Source: DATNBU01 sp964476185 | Lineage (GTDB): Bacteria; Desulfobacterota; Binatia; UBA1149; CAITLU01 | Direction: 5' to 3' | Assembly: GCA_964476185.1 (NCBI GenBank) | Contig: CAYYZO010000007.1 | Span: forward strand, 1 to 64,000 | Length of the DNA: 64,000 nt | Shown here: piece after piece, positions 9,398-16,778 of the stretch | Layout: each line of letters begins with the position of its first letter | Position numbering within the stretch: position 1 is the first letter of the stretch | Notes under the pieces: generated by a model | Database searches by the model: none | What the model saw: the letters and a program-made list of their open reading frames with translations, nothing else | What the model was told of the DNA's origin: nothing | Made by a program: the position numbers and the translations under genes

Positions 9398-9421
9398 GAC
9401 GCGCGCGGGCCCGCCCGCGTC
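9398..9421. terminator. GC stem-loop between convergent genes
   Basis: This is a nearly perfect 24-base inverted repeat (GACGCGCGCGGG against CCCGCCCGCGTC, one mismatch) between the plus-strand GT-C-like gene and the minus-strand GNAT gene. It has no U-tract on either strand, so a terminator role is inferred from position. Confidence 0.4.
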
Positions 9422-9908
9422 ACTCCGGCGACTCGCGCCGGCGCGGCCGAACGAGCGCCTTCTCGAGGATGCGGAACCGGTCGCGCAGCCCGAAGCCGAG
9501 CTGCTCGTAGAAGCGGCGTGCGCGCGTGTTGCGGGCGCCGACCTCGAGCCAGACGGCGGTGCATCCCGCCTCGCGGAACCTCGTCTCGGCCGACTCCAGA
9601 AGCCGCCGCCCGAGTCCCGCGCTGCGATATCCCGGCAGCACGAACAGCTCGTCGACCTCCGCGGTCAGGCCGCCGTGCTCGAGGCTGAACACGTAGACGC
9701 CGAGAAGGTAGCCGACGGTGCGCTCACCGACCTGCGCGATCCACGCCGCGCCGATCGACTCGTCGGCGAAGAGCGTCTCGAGCGCGGCGCGGACGCGGGC
9801 CTCGTCGAAGCGGTCGATCCTCTCGAAGGCCCAGTACTCGCCGACGAGCGGCGCGATCGCGGCGGCGTCGGCGGTCGAGGCCGCGCGAATCGAGATCCGG
9901 TCAGGCAT
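9420..9908 (-). CDS. GNAT family N-acetyltransferase
   Basis: This is a 162-residue single-domain GNAT protein. Motif A is clear: VDELFVLPGYRSAGLGRRLLESAE (in two parts, about residues 87-110), with the acetyl-CoA pyrophosphate-binding R-x-x-G-L-G-R. It is followed by VWLEVGARNTRARRFYEQLGF, the usual motif B region. Such enzymes transfer acetyl from acetyl-CoA to an amine; the acceptor is unknown. It lies 28 bases downstream of the SDR gene on the same strand, so the two are probably co-transcribed. ATG start. Confidence 0.88.
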   Translation of the reverse strand: MPDRISIRAASTADAAAIAPLVGEYWAFERIDRFDEARVRAALETLFADESIGAAWIAQVGERTVGYLLGVYVFSLEHGGLTAEVDELFVLPGYRSAGLGRRLLESAETRFREAGCTAVWLEVGARNTRARRFYEQLGFGLRDRFRILEKALVRPRRRESPE

Positions 9909-9936
9909 GGCTCGTGGCTCGTCGCATCGCTCGAGT

Positions 9937-10719
9937 TCAGGCGTTCCGCACCAGCACGCCGCCGTCGACGACGAGCACCGCGCCGGTCGTGAACGTCATC
10001 GAGGGCAGGCAGAAGTTCAGCGTCGCGTGCGCGACTTCCTCGGGGTCGCCGTAGCGGCCGAGCGCGGTGCGACGCCTCGCGAACACGGCCTTCGCTTCGT
10101 CCGGGATCGCCTCGGTCATGCCGGTGCGGATCGGGCCCGGCGCGATCGCGTTGACGGTGATGCCCTCGCTGCCGAGCTCGACCGCGAGCGAACGGGTCAG
10201 GCCGAGCACGCCGTGCTTGGCGGCGGTGTAGGGCGAGTTGTACTTCGTCGCGCCGAAGCCCTCGGTCGAGGCCACGTTGACGATGCGCGGCGAGGCGGAG
10301 CGGCGAAGGTGCGGCAGCGCGGCGCGGATCACGCGCGTCTGTCCCGTCAGCATCACGTCGAGGGACTTCGCCCAGAGGCCCTCGAAGTCGTCGCCGTCGA
10401 TCGGCGTGAGCCAGACGATGCCGGCGTTGTTGACGACGATGTCGAGGCCCCCGAAGTGCGCGGCGGCCTCGTCGACGACCCGGCGGACGCCGGCGCCGTC
10501 GGTCACGTCCATCTCCCAGCCGCGCGCGGTCCCGCCTGCTTCGAGGATCTCGGCGACCACGGCGTCGACGCGCTCGCGGCCGACGTCGGTCACCACGACG
10601 CGGGCGCCTTCGTCGGCGAACAGGTGGGCGGTGGCGCGGCCCATTCCCGACGCGGCGCCCGTGACGAGCGCGACCTTGCCTTCGACCGAACGGCTGAGCT
10701 TCGAGAGACGACGGGCCAT
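9937..10719 (-). CDS. SDR family NAD(P)-dependent oxidoreductase
   Basis: This is a 260-residue classical short-chain dehydrogenase/reductase. Seen: the nucleotide-binding TGAASGMGRA (residues 20-29), the NNAG motif, and the catalytic Ser in IVNVASTEGFG with the Tyr-x3-Lys of YTAAKHG. The C-terminal region is APGPIRTGMTEAIP. The acidic end of beta-2 (VTDVGRER) suggests NAD(H) preference; this is inference. The start is fixed by GGAGG six bases before ATG. The oxidised or reduced substrate is not predictable. Confidence 0.93.
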   Translation of the reverse strand: MARRLSKLSRSVEGKVALVTGAASGMGRATAHLFADEGARVVVTDVGRERVDAVVAEILEAGGTARGWEMDVTDGAGVRRVVDEAAAHFGGLDIVVNNAGIVWLTPIDGDDFEGLWAKSLDVMLTGQTRVIRAALPHLRRSASPRIVNVASTEGFGATKYNSPYTAAKHGVLGLTRSLAVELGSEGITVNAIAPGPIRTGMTEAIPDEAKAVFARRRTALGRYGDPEEVAHATLNFCLPSMTFTTGAVLVVDGGVLVRNA

Positions 10720-10938
10720 GATGTTCCTCCGGCGGCCGACATATCCGCTCGGCGAGGGCCGTCCAAACGACTGGACGCGTGCCGTCGACGGAGCGCCGGG
10801 GCACGTGCCCCGGCCGCATCCTCGGAGCGACGCGGTGGTCTGCCGGGTCGTGCCGCTGCCGTGGCTCTTCGCCAGCGGCGCGACGCCGCCCCGCGCGCGC
10901 GAGTCGCAACGCCCCGGTGATTCGATACGCTCGCACGG

Positions 10939-11343
10939 ATGACCACGGCGAGCACGTCGAGGAGAAGCGTCTACTCCGGAAGCCCCTGGGAGCGGAAGGT
11001 CGCGTACTGCCGCGCGAAGCGCGTCGGAGGCTTCATCGCGGTCTCGGGCACGGTCGCCGCCGACGAAGAAGGCCGCGTGGTCGCGCCCGGCGACGTGTAC
11101 GGCCAGGCGCTGTTCGCGCTCGGCAAGATCGAGCGCGCGCTCGGCGAACTCGGCGCCGGCATCTCCGACGTCGTTCGCACGCGCACGTTCCTCGTCGACT
11201 TCGATCGCTTCGACGAGTTCGCGCGGGCGCACCGCGAGGTGTTCGAAGGCATCGACCCGGCCGCTTCCGCGGTCCAGGTCTCGCGGCTGGTCGCGCCGGA
11301 GTTCCTCGTGGAGATCGAGGTCGACGCGATCGTCGCCGGGTGA
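10939..11343 (+). CDS. RidA family protein (YjgF/YER057c/UK114)
   Basis: This is a 134-residue small trimeric-type protein. Seen: FIAVSGTVAADEEGRVV, the conserved active-site Arg in DVVRTRTFLVD, and the C-terminal FLVEIEVDAIVAG with the conserved Glu. Archetypal RidA hydrolyses reactive 2-aminoacrylate-type enamines or imines to keto acids, while divergent members act in degradative pathways. It is followed 13 bases later by the isomerase-like gene, so it is probably the first gene of a two-gene unit. A TACGCT -10-like element lies eight bases before the ATG. Confidence 0.9.
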   Translation: MTTASTSRRSVYSGSPWERKVAYCRAKRVGGFIAVSGTVAADEEGRVVAPGDVYGQALFALGKIERALGELGAGISDVVRTRTFLVDFDRFDEFARAHREVFEGIDPAASAVQVSRLVAPEFLVEIEVDAIVAG

Positions 11344-11356
11344 GGAGAAGAAGGGG

Positions 11357-12694
11357 ATGTCGCTGCGCACGTTCCTCCAGCCGCGTGTGATGGGATTCGT
11401 CACGAGCCCGAAGACCCGCGAGCGTCGCCGCCGCGTCGCGGAGGCCGTCCGCTTCTTGCGCGGGAAGCCGCACGTCGTGCGCTATTTCCACCAGGTCGAC
11501 GACCCGTACAGCCATCTCGCGGCACAAATGCTCGACGCGATGCTCGAGCGCTACGACATCGAGCTCGAGCCGCACCTGGTCGGCCCGCCCGAGGATTCCG
11601 CGGCGCCCGATCGCGAGCGTCTCGTCGAGTGGTCGCGCGTGGACGCGGCTCGCGTGGCCGAGGCGCGCGGCCTCGCGTTCCGCGACCCGGGGCGCCAGCC
11701 CGACCCGGAACTGGTCGCCGAGGCCACGCGCATCCTGGCCGGCGCGGCGTCGCCGCGCGCGTTCGCGGCGCTCGCGCCGCGGGTCGGGGAAGCGCTCTGG
11801 GATGGCGATCGCGCCGCGCTCGAGGGCTTGAGGCGCGACGTCGCTTCGTCCGCGCTCGTCGACGCGGCGGCCCACCTCGAGCGCGGCAACGCGCTCCGCC
11901 GCAAGATGGGCCACTACCTCGGCGCCGTGTTCCACTACGGCGGCGAATCGTACTGGGGAGTCGACCGGCTCGGCTATCTCGAGGGCCGCCTGGTCGGGCT
12001 CGGCGCGTTGCACCACCCGGTCGCGACGCTGCTCGCGCCGCGCTTCGAGGTGAAGGGCGACCCGATCGACGCGACGCGCGCGGGCCTCGCGCTCGAGTGC
12101 TTCCTGTCGCTGCGCAGCCCGTACAGCTACATCGCGATGCCGCGGGCGTTCGAGCTCGCCGAACGCACCGGCGTCCGGCTGAAGATCCGTCCGGTGCTGC
12201 CGATGGTGATGCGCGGCCTCGCGGTCCCGATGGCAAAACGCATGTACATCGCGCTCGACACCGGGCGCGAAGCGGAGTCGGTCGGCCTCGCGTTCGGACG
12301 CATCTGCGATCCGGTGGGGCGCCCGGTCGAGCGCGGGTTCTCGTTGTACCGGTGGGCCGTCTCGAAGGGGCGCGCGGGCGAGTACCTGTTCGCGTTCTGC
12401 CGTGCGGCGTTCGCCGAGGGCGTCGACTGCGCCAGCGACGCCGGCCTGCGCCACGTCGTCACGTCGGCCGGCCTTTCCTGGGAAGAAGCGAAGAACCACG
12501 CCGACGAGAGCGGCTGGCGCTCCGAGCTCGAGGCGAACCGCGAGGACATGCTCGCGATGGGCCTGTGGGGCGTGCCGAGTTTCCGCTTGAGCGGTCCGGC
12601 CGGCCAGACGGATTTCTGCTGCTGGGGCCAGGACCGGATCTGGATGGTCGAGGACGAGATACGCCGCCGCGCGGCCGCCGCCGGGGCGGCTTGA
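11357..12694 (+). CDS. Tandem DsbA-fold (2-hydroxychromene-2-carboxylate isomerase-like) protein
   Basis: This is a 445-residue protein carrying two thioredoxin-like HCCA-isomerase/DsbA-type halves. The first begins with VVRYFHQVDDPYSHLAAQML (about residues 40-59). The second begins with LECFLSLRSPYSYIAMPRAF (about residues 233-252) and ends with the cis-Pro motif GLWGVPSFRL and the WGQDRIWMVEDEI helix. Single-domain relatives use glutathione to isomerise aromatic degradation intermediates. Neither half has a CxxC, so disulfide exchange is unlikely. The fusion is about twice the usual family length. It follows RidA closely and has a GGGG-rich ribosome site. Confidence 0.75.
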   Translation: MSLRTFLQPRVMGFVTSPKTRERRRRVAEAVRFLRGKPHVVRYFHQVDDPYSHLAAQMLDAMLERYDIELEPHLVGPPEDSAAPDRERLVEWSRVDAARVAEARGLAFRDPGRQPDPELVAEATRILAGAASPRAFAALAPRVGEALWDGDRAALEGLRRDVASSALVDAAAHLERGNALRRKMGHYLGAVFHYGGESYWGVDRLGYLEGRLVGLGALHHPVATLLAPRFEVKGDPIDATRAGLALECFLSLRSPYSYIAMPRAFELAERTGVRLKIRPVLPMVMRGLAVPMAKRMYIALDTGREAESVGLAFGRICDPVGRPVERGFSLYRWAVSKGRAGEYLFAFCRAAFAEGVDCASDAGLRHVVTSAGLSWEEAKNHADESGWRSELEANREDMLAMGLWGVPSFRLSGPAGQTDFCCWGQDRIWMVEDEIRRRAAAAGAA

Positions 12695-12766
12695 ACGGCC
12701 GGCCTTCTCACCGCGGCCGGATCGGCCTCGGGCCGTCGTTCGTCTGCCAGGAGCGGGTTCGGCAAG

Positions 12767-12806
12767 AAAAAAGCCGGGCAGCCGCGGGGGGGAACGGCTG
12801 CCCGGC
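12767..12806 (-). terminator. Rho-independent terminator reading on the minus strand
   Basis: This is a perfect 12-bp stem (12773-12784 with 12795-12806, GCCGGGCAGCCG and its complement), a 10-base loop, and a run of six A on the plus strand at 12767-12772. Read on the minus strand this is a strong hairpin followed by U6. No minus-strand gene lies upstream of it, so it terminates either a non-coding transcript or antisense transcription. Confidence 0.75.
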
Positions 12807-12960
12807 CAGGGAAGGACCGGGGGCTGACGGTGACGGGGGAGGGACCCTACCGGCAGCCCTTTGTCCGGGTCCTGGGGAACGACAAGCGGGGGGATGTCGT
12901 TCCCCTGTGCCGGTGGGTGGAAGATAAAGGAGGGGAAACTTCCACTCGTTCCGGCTTCGT
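12767..12960 (-). ncRNA. Candidate structured small RNA
   Basis: Four consecutive stem-loops fill 12773-12955. H1 is 12909-12913/12951-12955 enclosing 12917-12923/12939-12945. H2 is 12874-12884/12895-12905, a perfect 11 bp. H3 is 12814-12818/12868-12872 enclosing 12821-12826/12854-12859. H4 is a minus-strand terminator with U-tract. The order H1-H4 ending in a U-tract fits a minus-strand RNA of about 190 nt. No match to cobalamin-riboswitch core elements, 6S, SRP, tmRNA or RNase P motifs was recognised. If transcribed on plus instead, it would be the leader of the importer operon. Function unknown. Confidence 0.45.
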
Positions 12961-12974
12961 GTACGTAGACGGGA

Positions 12975-14009
12975 GTGCCTGACCTTCATTCGATCGCCAT
13001 GCGGGTTTTTTGGCCCCTCCTCCCGAAGATTCCTGCGGCCCGCGTCGCGGGCGTCGCGCTGCTGCTCTGGCCCCTGTCCGGGGCTGCGGCGACCGCCGGG
13101 CCGGGCGCCGCACCGGTCCCGCAGCGCGTCGTCTCCCTCGTGCCGGCGATCACGGAAACCTTGTTCGTACTGGGACTTGGCGAGCGGGTCGTCGGGGTTT
13201 CCACCTATTGCGACTGGCCGGCCGCGGCGACGTCGCTGCCGAAGGTCGGCACGTTCTCGGAGCCGGTGGCGGAGGCGATCGTCGCGCTTCGGCCGGACCT
13301 CGTGCTGACGTCGCCGAGTCCCGGCAACGAAACCGCGGTCCGCGCGATCGAGCGCACCGGCGTCCGGGTCGCCGTCGTCCAGAGCGAAGGCGGCCTGGCC
13401 GAGGCGCGCGCCGCGATGCTCGACGTCGCGCGCGCCGTCGGTGCCGCCGCCGAGGGCGAACGCCTCGTGGCGTCGATCGACGCCCGCCTCGACGCCGTTC
13501 GCGCGGCGGCGGCTTCGCTGCCGCGGACACCGGCCGCGATCGTCGTCGGGCGCGAGCCGCTCGTGCTGGCCGGGCCGGGCAGCTATCTCGGCGAGCTTCT
13601 GGTGCTGGCCGGGGCGCGCAACATCGCCGACGGGATCGGCGGCCGATGGCCGCGCGCGGGCCTCGAGTTCCTCGTGGCTTCCGCGCCGGAGGTGCTGGTG
13701 GACCTGTCGATGTCGATGGGGGAGGTGCCGAAGGAGGAGGACCTGATGCGGGCGTGGTCGACTCTGCCATCGGTTCCGGCCGTCGCGCACGGCCGCGTCG
13801 TGGCCGACCGCGCGTCGGTCCTGCTGCGGCCCGGGCCGCGGATCGCGGAGGCGGCCGAAGTGCTGTTCGGCGCGCTGCACCCCGGGGCGCTTCCCGCCGA
13901 AGCGTCGGCTCCCGGCGAGCCCTCTTCCGCCGGGACTCCTGCCGGGGGGTCCGCAGGAGTTCCAGCGAAGCCTTCCGCGCCGGCCCGGCCCGAGGCGGAC
14001 GCGCCGTGA
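12975..14009 (+). CDS. ABC importer substrate-binding protein (BtuF/FecB-like)
   Basis: This is a 344-residue periplasmic binding protein of the cobalamin/haem/siderophore class. It has a signal peptide (VAGVALLLWPLSGAAATA), then RVVSLVPAITETLFVLGLGERVVGV, the DWP motif region, KVGTFSEPVAEAIVALRPDLVL, and the C-lobe GARNIADGIGGRWP. A Pro/Ala-rich tail of about 33 residues follows the fold and is unusual. The ligand cannot be assigned; B12, haem or ferric chelate are the family options. The GTG at 12975 sits seven bases after a TACGTA -10-like box, and ATG 12999 is the alternative. The stop overlaps the permease GTG. It is the first gene of a five-gene operon. Confidence 0.85.
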   Translation: MPDLHSIAMRVFWPLLPKIPAARVAGVALLLWPLSGAAATAGPGAAPVPQRVVSLVPAITETLFVLGLGERVVGVSTYCDWPAAATSLPKVGTFSEPVAEAIVALRPDLVLTSPSPGNETAVRAIERTGVRVAVVQSEGGLAEARAAMLDVARAVGAAAEGERLVASIDARLDAVRAAAASLPRTPAAIVVGREPLVLAGPGSYLGELLVLAGARNIADGIGGRWPRAGLEFLVASAPEVLVDLSMSMGEVPKEEDLMRAWSTLPSVPAVAHGRVVADRASVLLRPGPRIAEAAEVLFGALHPGALPAEASAPGEPSSAGTPAGGSAGVPAKPSAPARPEADAP

Positions 14010-15019
14010 TCCCGGCGCGTCTCACGTACGCCCGCCTGTTCGGTGGCCTCGCCGCCACGATGCTGGCGGCCGCGGTGGCCATGGTCGTCGCGCTGCTCGT
14101 CGGCAGCGTCGCCGTGGATCCGGCCGCCGTGCTCGCCGGAGACTCGGGCGCCCGCACGATCTTCTTCGACCTCCGGCTGCCTCGCGTGCTGCTCGCCGCC
14201 GTGGTCGGGGCGGCGCTGGCGGTTTCGGGCGCCGCCCTGCAGCCGACGTTGCGCAACCCGCTCGCGAGTCCCGAGATCATCGGCGTCTCGGGCGGCGCGG
14301 CGGTCGCCGCGGTGCTCGGCCTGGCGTTCCTGCCGGCCGGCGCGCTGTCGGCGGGCCTCGTGCCGATCGTCGCGTTCGCCGGCGCCACGGCGTCCAGCGT
14401 GCTCGTGTTCCGGCTCGCGCACGTGCGCGGCCGGCTCGACCCGACGACGCAGGTGCTGATCGGCGTCACGTTCAACACGTTCGCGGCGGCGCTGATCCTG
14501 CTCGTGCACGCGCTGGTCGACCTGCAGCGTTCGCACTCGATCGTGTTCTGGATGATGGGCGGGATCGCGATCCATCCTTATCCGGTGGTCGCGCTGTCGG
14601 CGGGACTCGTCGCCGTCGCGACGCTCGCGCTGCTGCGCGAGGCGCGCTCGCTCGACCTGCTCGCGCTCGGCGACGAAGCCGCGCGCGCGCTCGGCGCCGA
14701 CGCCGACGCGGTCCGCCGTCGCGTGTTCCTCGCGTCGTCGCTGCTGGTCGGGGCGGTCGTCGCGCTGTGCGGGATCATCACGTTCGCGGGGCTCGTCGTG
14801 CCGCACGTGCTGCGCCGGCTGCTCGGCAGCGACAACCGCCTGCTGCTGCCCGCGTCGTTCTTCGGCGGCGCGGCGTTCCTCGTCGCCTGCGACGCGCTCG
14901 CGCGCTGGGTCGCGGCGCCGGCCGAATTGCCGGTCGGCGCGATCACGGCGCTGGCAGGCGCCCCGTACTTCGTGTGGCTGTTGCGCCGTGGTCGCGCGAG
15001 GCAGGAGGGGCTCGCATGA
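14006..15019 (+). CDS. FecCD-family ABC importer permease
   Basis: This is a 337-residue inner-membrane permease with about ten hydrophobic helices. Family signatures are seen: LRLPRVLLAAVVGAALAVSG, LQPTLRNPLASPEIIGVSGG (residues about 75-95), IVFWMMGGIAI, and the coupling region GIITFAGLVVPHVLRRLLG (about residues 250-268). BtuC/FecD/HmuU proteins form a dimer with the ATPase and receive substrate from the binding protein encoded just upstream. The GTG start overlaps the previous stop (GTGA), implying translational coupling. Confidence 0.93.
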   Translation: MIPARLTYARLFGGLAATMLAAAVAMVVALLVGSVAVDPAAVLAGDSGARTIFFDLRLPRVLLAAVVGAALAVSGAALQPTLRNPLASPEIIGVSGGAAVAAVLGLAFLPAGALSAGLVPIVAFAGATASSVLVFRLAHVRGRLDPTTQVLIGVTFNTFAAALILLVHALVDLQRSHSIVFWMMGGIAIHPYPVVALSAGLVAVATLALLREARSLDLLALGDEAARALGADADAVRRRVFLASSLLVGAVVALCGIITFAGLVVPHVLRRLLGSDNRLLLPASFFGGAAFLVACDALARWVAAPAELPVGAITALAGAPYFVWLLRRGRARQEGLA

Positions 15020-15047
15020 ACGGCTCCCCGACGACGGGAGGCCGCGC

Positions 15048-15968
15048 GTGAGCCGCGGCGCGCTGCGCTTCGAGGCCGTCGGCTTCTCGCACTCGTCCGG
15101 GAAGTCGGGCCTCCAGCTGAGCGGCATCGACCTCGCCGTCGAGGCCGGCGGCAGCCTGGCGATCGTCGGACCGAACGGGTCGGGCAAGACGACGCTGCTG
15201 CGGCTCGCCGCCGGCGAGCTCGCGCCGGAGAGCGGCTGCATCGCGGTCTGCGGGCTCGACCCGGTGCGCGCCGCCCGCCGCGAGCTGGCGCGGCGCGTGG
15301 CCGTCGTCGCCGCGCACGCGACGGTCGGGTTCGGATACAGCGTCGAGGAAGTCGTGCTGATGGGGCGCGCGCCGTGGCTCGAAGGTTACGGCCTCGAGTC
15401 CGACGAGGACGTCGAGATCGCCCGCGAGGCGATGCGCGCGCTCGACGTCGCGCACCTGGCGACGCGCGTGTTCGACAGCCTCTCGAGCGGCGAGAAGCAG
15501 CGTGCCGCCGTCGCGCGCGCGCTCGCGCAGCGGCCGGAGCTCGTGCTGCTCGACGAGCCCGGCGCGTTCCTCGACATCAAGCACCAGGTCGAACTCTACG
15601 ACGTGCTGCTCGAACGCAGCCGCGAGTCGGGGCTCACCGTGGTCTCCGTGCTCCACGACCTCAACCTGGCGGCGCTCTACTTCGGCGAGGTCGCGATGCT
15701 GCACCGCGGGCGCATCTTCGCGCACGGCTGCCCGGACGACGTGATCACGTACGCGAACGTGCGCGAGGTCTTCGAGACGGACGTGTACGTCGACCGCAAC
15801 CACCTGACGGGGCACCTGAACGTGCTGCCGCTGCCGCGCGGGCCGGCGCGGGCCGGCGGTACCGGCGCTGCCGCGGAAGTCGCCCCGGCGTCGGGCGCGT
15901 TCGCGACCGCATCGCCATCGAACGGCGGCGCGACGGCGCCGCTCTCGAAGGGAGGCTCGACCGCATGA
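15048..15968 (+). CDS. ABC importer ATP-binding protein (BtuD/FecE/HmuV-like)
   Basis: This is a 306-residue ATPase. Walker A is GPNGSGKTT (about residues 38-46), the signature is LSSGEKQRAA, Walker B is LVLLDEPG, and the switch His is in SVLHDLNLAA. The start GTG 15048 is chosen from GGGAGG seven bases upstream; an ATG at 15016 is in another frame and encodes only a short dead-end peptide. The last 45 residues are a Gly/Ala/Ser-rich low-complexity tail beyond the normal family length. The stop overlaps the ATG of the next gene (ATGA), tying the ABC genes directly to the NuoJ/K-like gene. Confidence 0.93.
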   Translation: MSRGALRFEAVGFSHSSGKSGLQLSGIDLAVEAGGSLAIVGPNGSGKTTLLRLAAGELAPESGCIAVCGLDPVRAARRELARRVAVVAAHATVGFGYSVEEVVLMGRAPWLEGYGLESDEDVEIAREAMRALDVAHLATRVFDSLSSGEKQRAAVARALAQRPELVLLDEPGAFLDIKHQVELYDVLLERSRESGLTVVSVLHDLNLAALYFGEVAMLHRGRIFAHGCPDDVITYANVREVFETDVYVDRNHLTGHLNVLPLPRGPARAGGTGAAAEVAPASGAFATASPSNGGATAPLSKGGSTA

Positions 15969-16744
15969 GCGGCGCGGACCTCGCGTTCTTCGTGCCTGCC
16001 CTCGTCGCGTTCAGCTCGGCGCTCGCTGCGGCGGTCGTCGCGGACCCTCGCCGGGCGACGGCCGCGCTGCTGGCGGCGGCGGCGGCCGAGGCGGCGCTCG
16101 CCTGCTCGCTCGGGGCGTGGGACGTGGCCGCCGTCGAGGCGCTGGTCGTCGGCGCGGGAGCCGCGCTGTGGCGGCGCGGAGCGACAGCTTCCGCGGCCGG
16201 TGCGCCCGGTGCGCGGGAGTCGGCGACCGGCGCACGTCCGCGTCGCGGGTGGTCGGCGCTGCTCGTCGTCGCGTTCGTCGCGCTCGCGGCGCGGGCCGTG
16301 CTGATGGTGCGCTGGCCGGACGCCGCGTCCGGCGCCGGCAGGATGCCGTGGCTCCTTCCGGTCGGACCGGCCCACCATCTGCTCGCCCAGGTGCTCGTGT
16401 TCGGCGCCGGCTGGTTCGCGGCGATCACGCGGCGCGAGGTTCTCGGCATCGCGATCGGAATGGCGACGATGCTCGCCGCCGCGGTCACGGCGATCGTGGC
16501 GGCCGGAAGCTTCACCGGCAGCGCGACGCAGGCGAGTCGGCTGGCCATCGTTGTCGTCGCGACCAGCGCCGCGGCGGCGACGATGCTCGTTCCGGACGCT
16601 GGACGCTTCCCGCGTCCGCTCGCGACGGACTGTCCGGTGCCCTCCGGGGACGACCACGGGAACGACGTCACGATCGAGGTTCGCACGGGAATGACCGCCG
16701 CGCTGGCCGGCTGCGCGCTCGCGTTGCTGTTCGGCGCCGGGTGA
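15965..16744 (+). CDS. Fused NuoJ-NuoK-like membrane protein with lost proton-path glutamates
   Basis: This is a 259-residue membrane protein not normally found beside ABC importers. Residues 7-70 align without gaps to the N-terminus of complex I subunit J: the helix start AFFVPALVAF, DP in place of the conserved NP, SLGAWDVAAVEALVVGAGA for SLGA..A.EI.VYAGA. Residues 137-208 align without gaps to subunit K (HHLLAQVLVFGAGWF...TRREVLG, then VAAGSFTG). The two membrane glutamates essential in NuoK (Glu36 and Glu72 in E. coli numbering) both correspond to Ala here (about Ala167 and Ala203). A polar linker separates the halves. It is translationally coupled to the ATPase. Homology is inferred from recalled family sequences. 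Confidence 0.65.
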   Translation: MSGADLAFFVPALVAFSSALAAAVVADPRRATAALLAAAAAEAALACSLGAWDVAAVEALVVGAGAALWRRGATASAAGAPGARESATGARPRRGWSALLVVAFVALAARAVLMVRWPDAASGAGRMPWLLPVGPAHHLLAQVLVFGAGWFAAITRREVLGIAIGMATMLAAAVTAIVAAGSFTGSATQASRLAIVVVATSAAAATMLVPDAGRFPRPLATDCPVPSGDDHGNDVTIEVRTGMTAALAGCALALLFGAG

Positions 16745-16778
16745 CGCAGCGGCGCTCGCAGAGGGGAAGACCGGCACG

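Noticed and set aside
12695..12974. Cobalamin riboswitch upstream of the BtuF-like gene
   Set aside because: Only an isolated GCCAGGAG match was found at 12747-12754, upstream of which lies coding sequence; the other core elements were not found on either strand.
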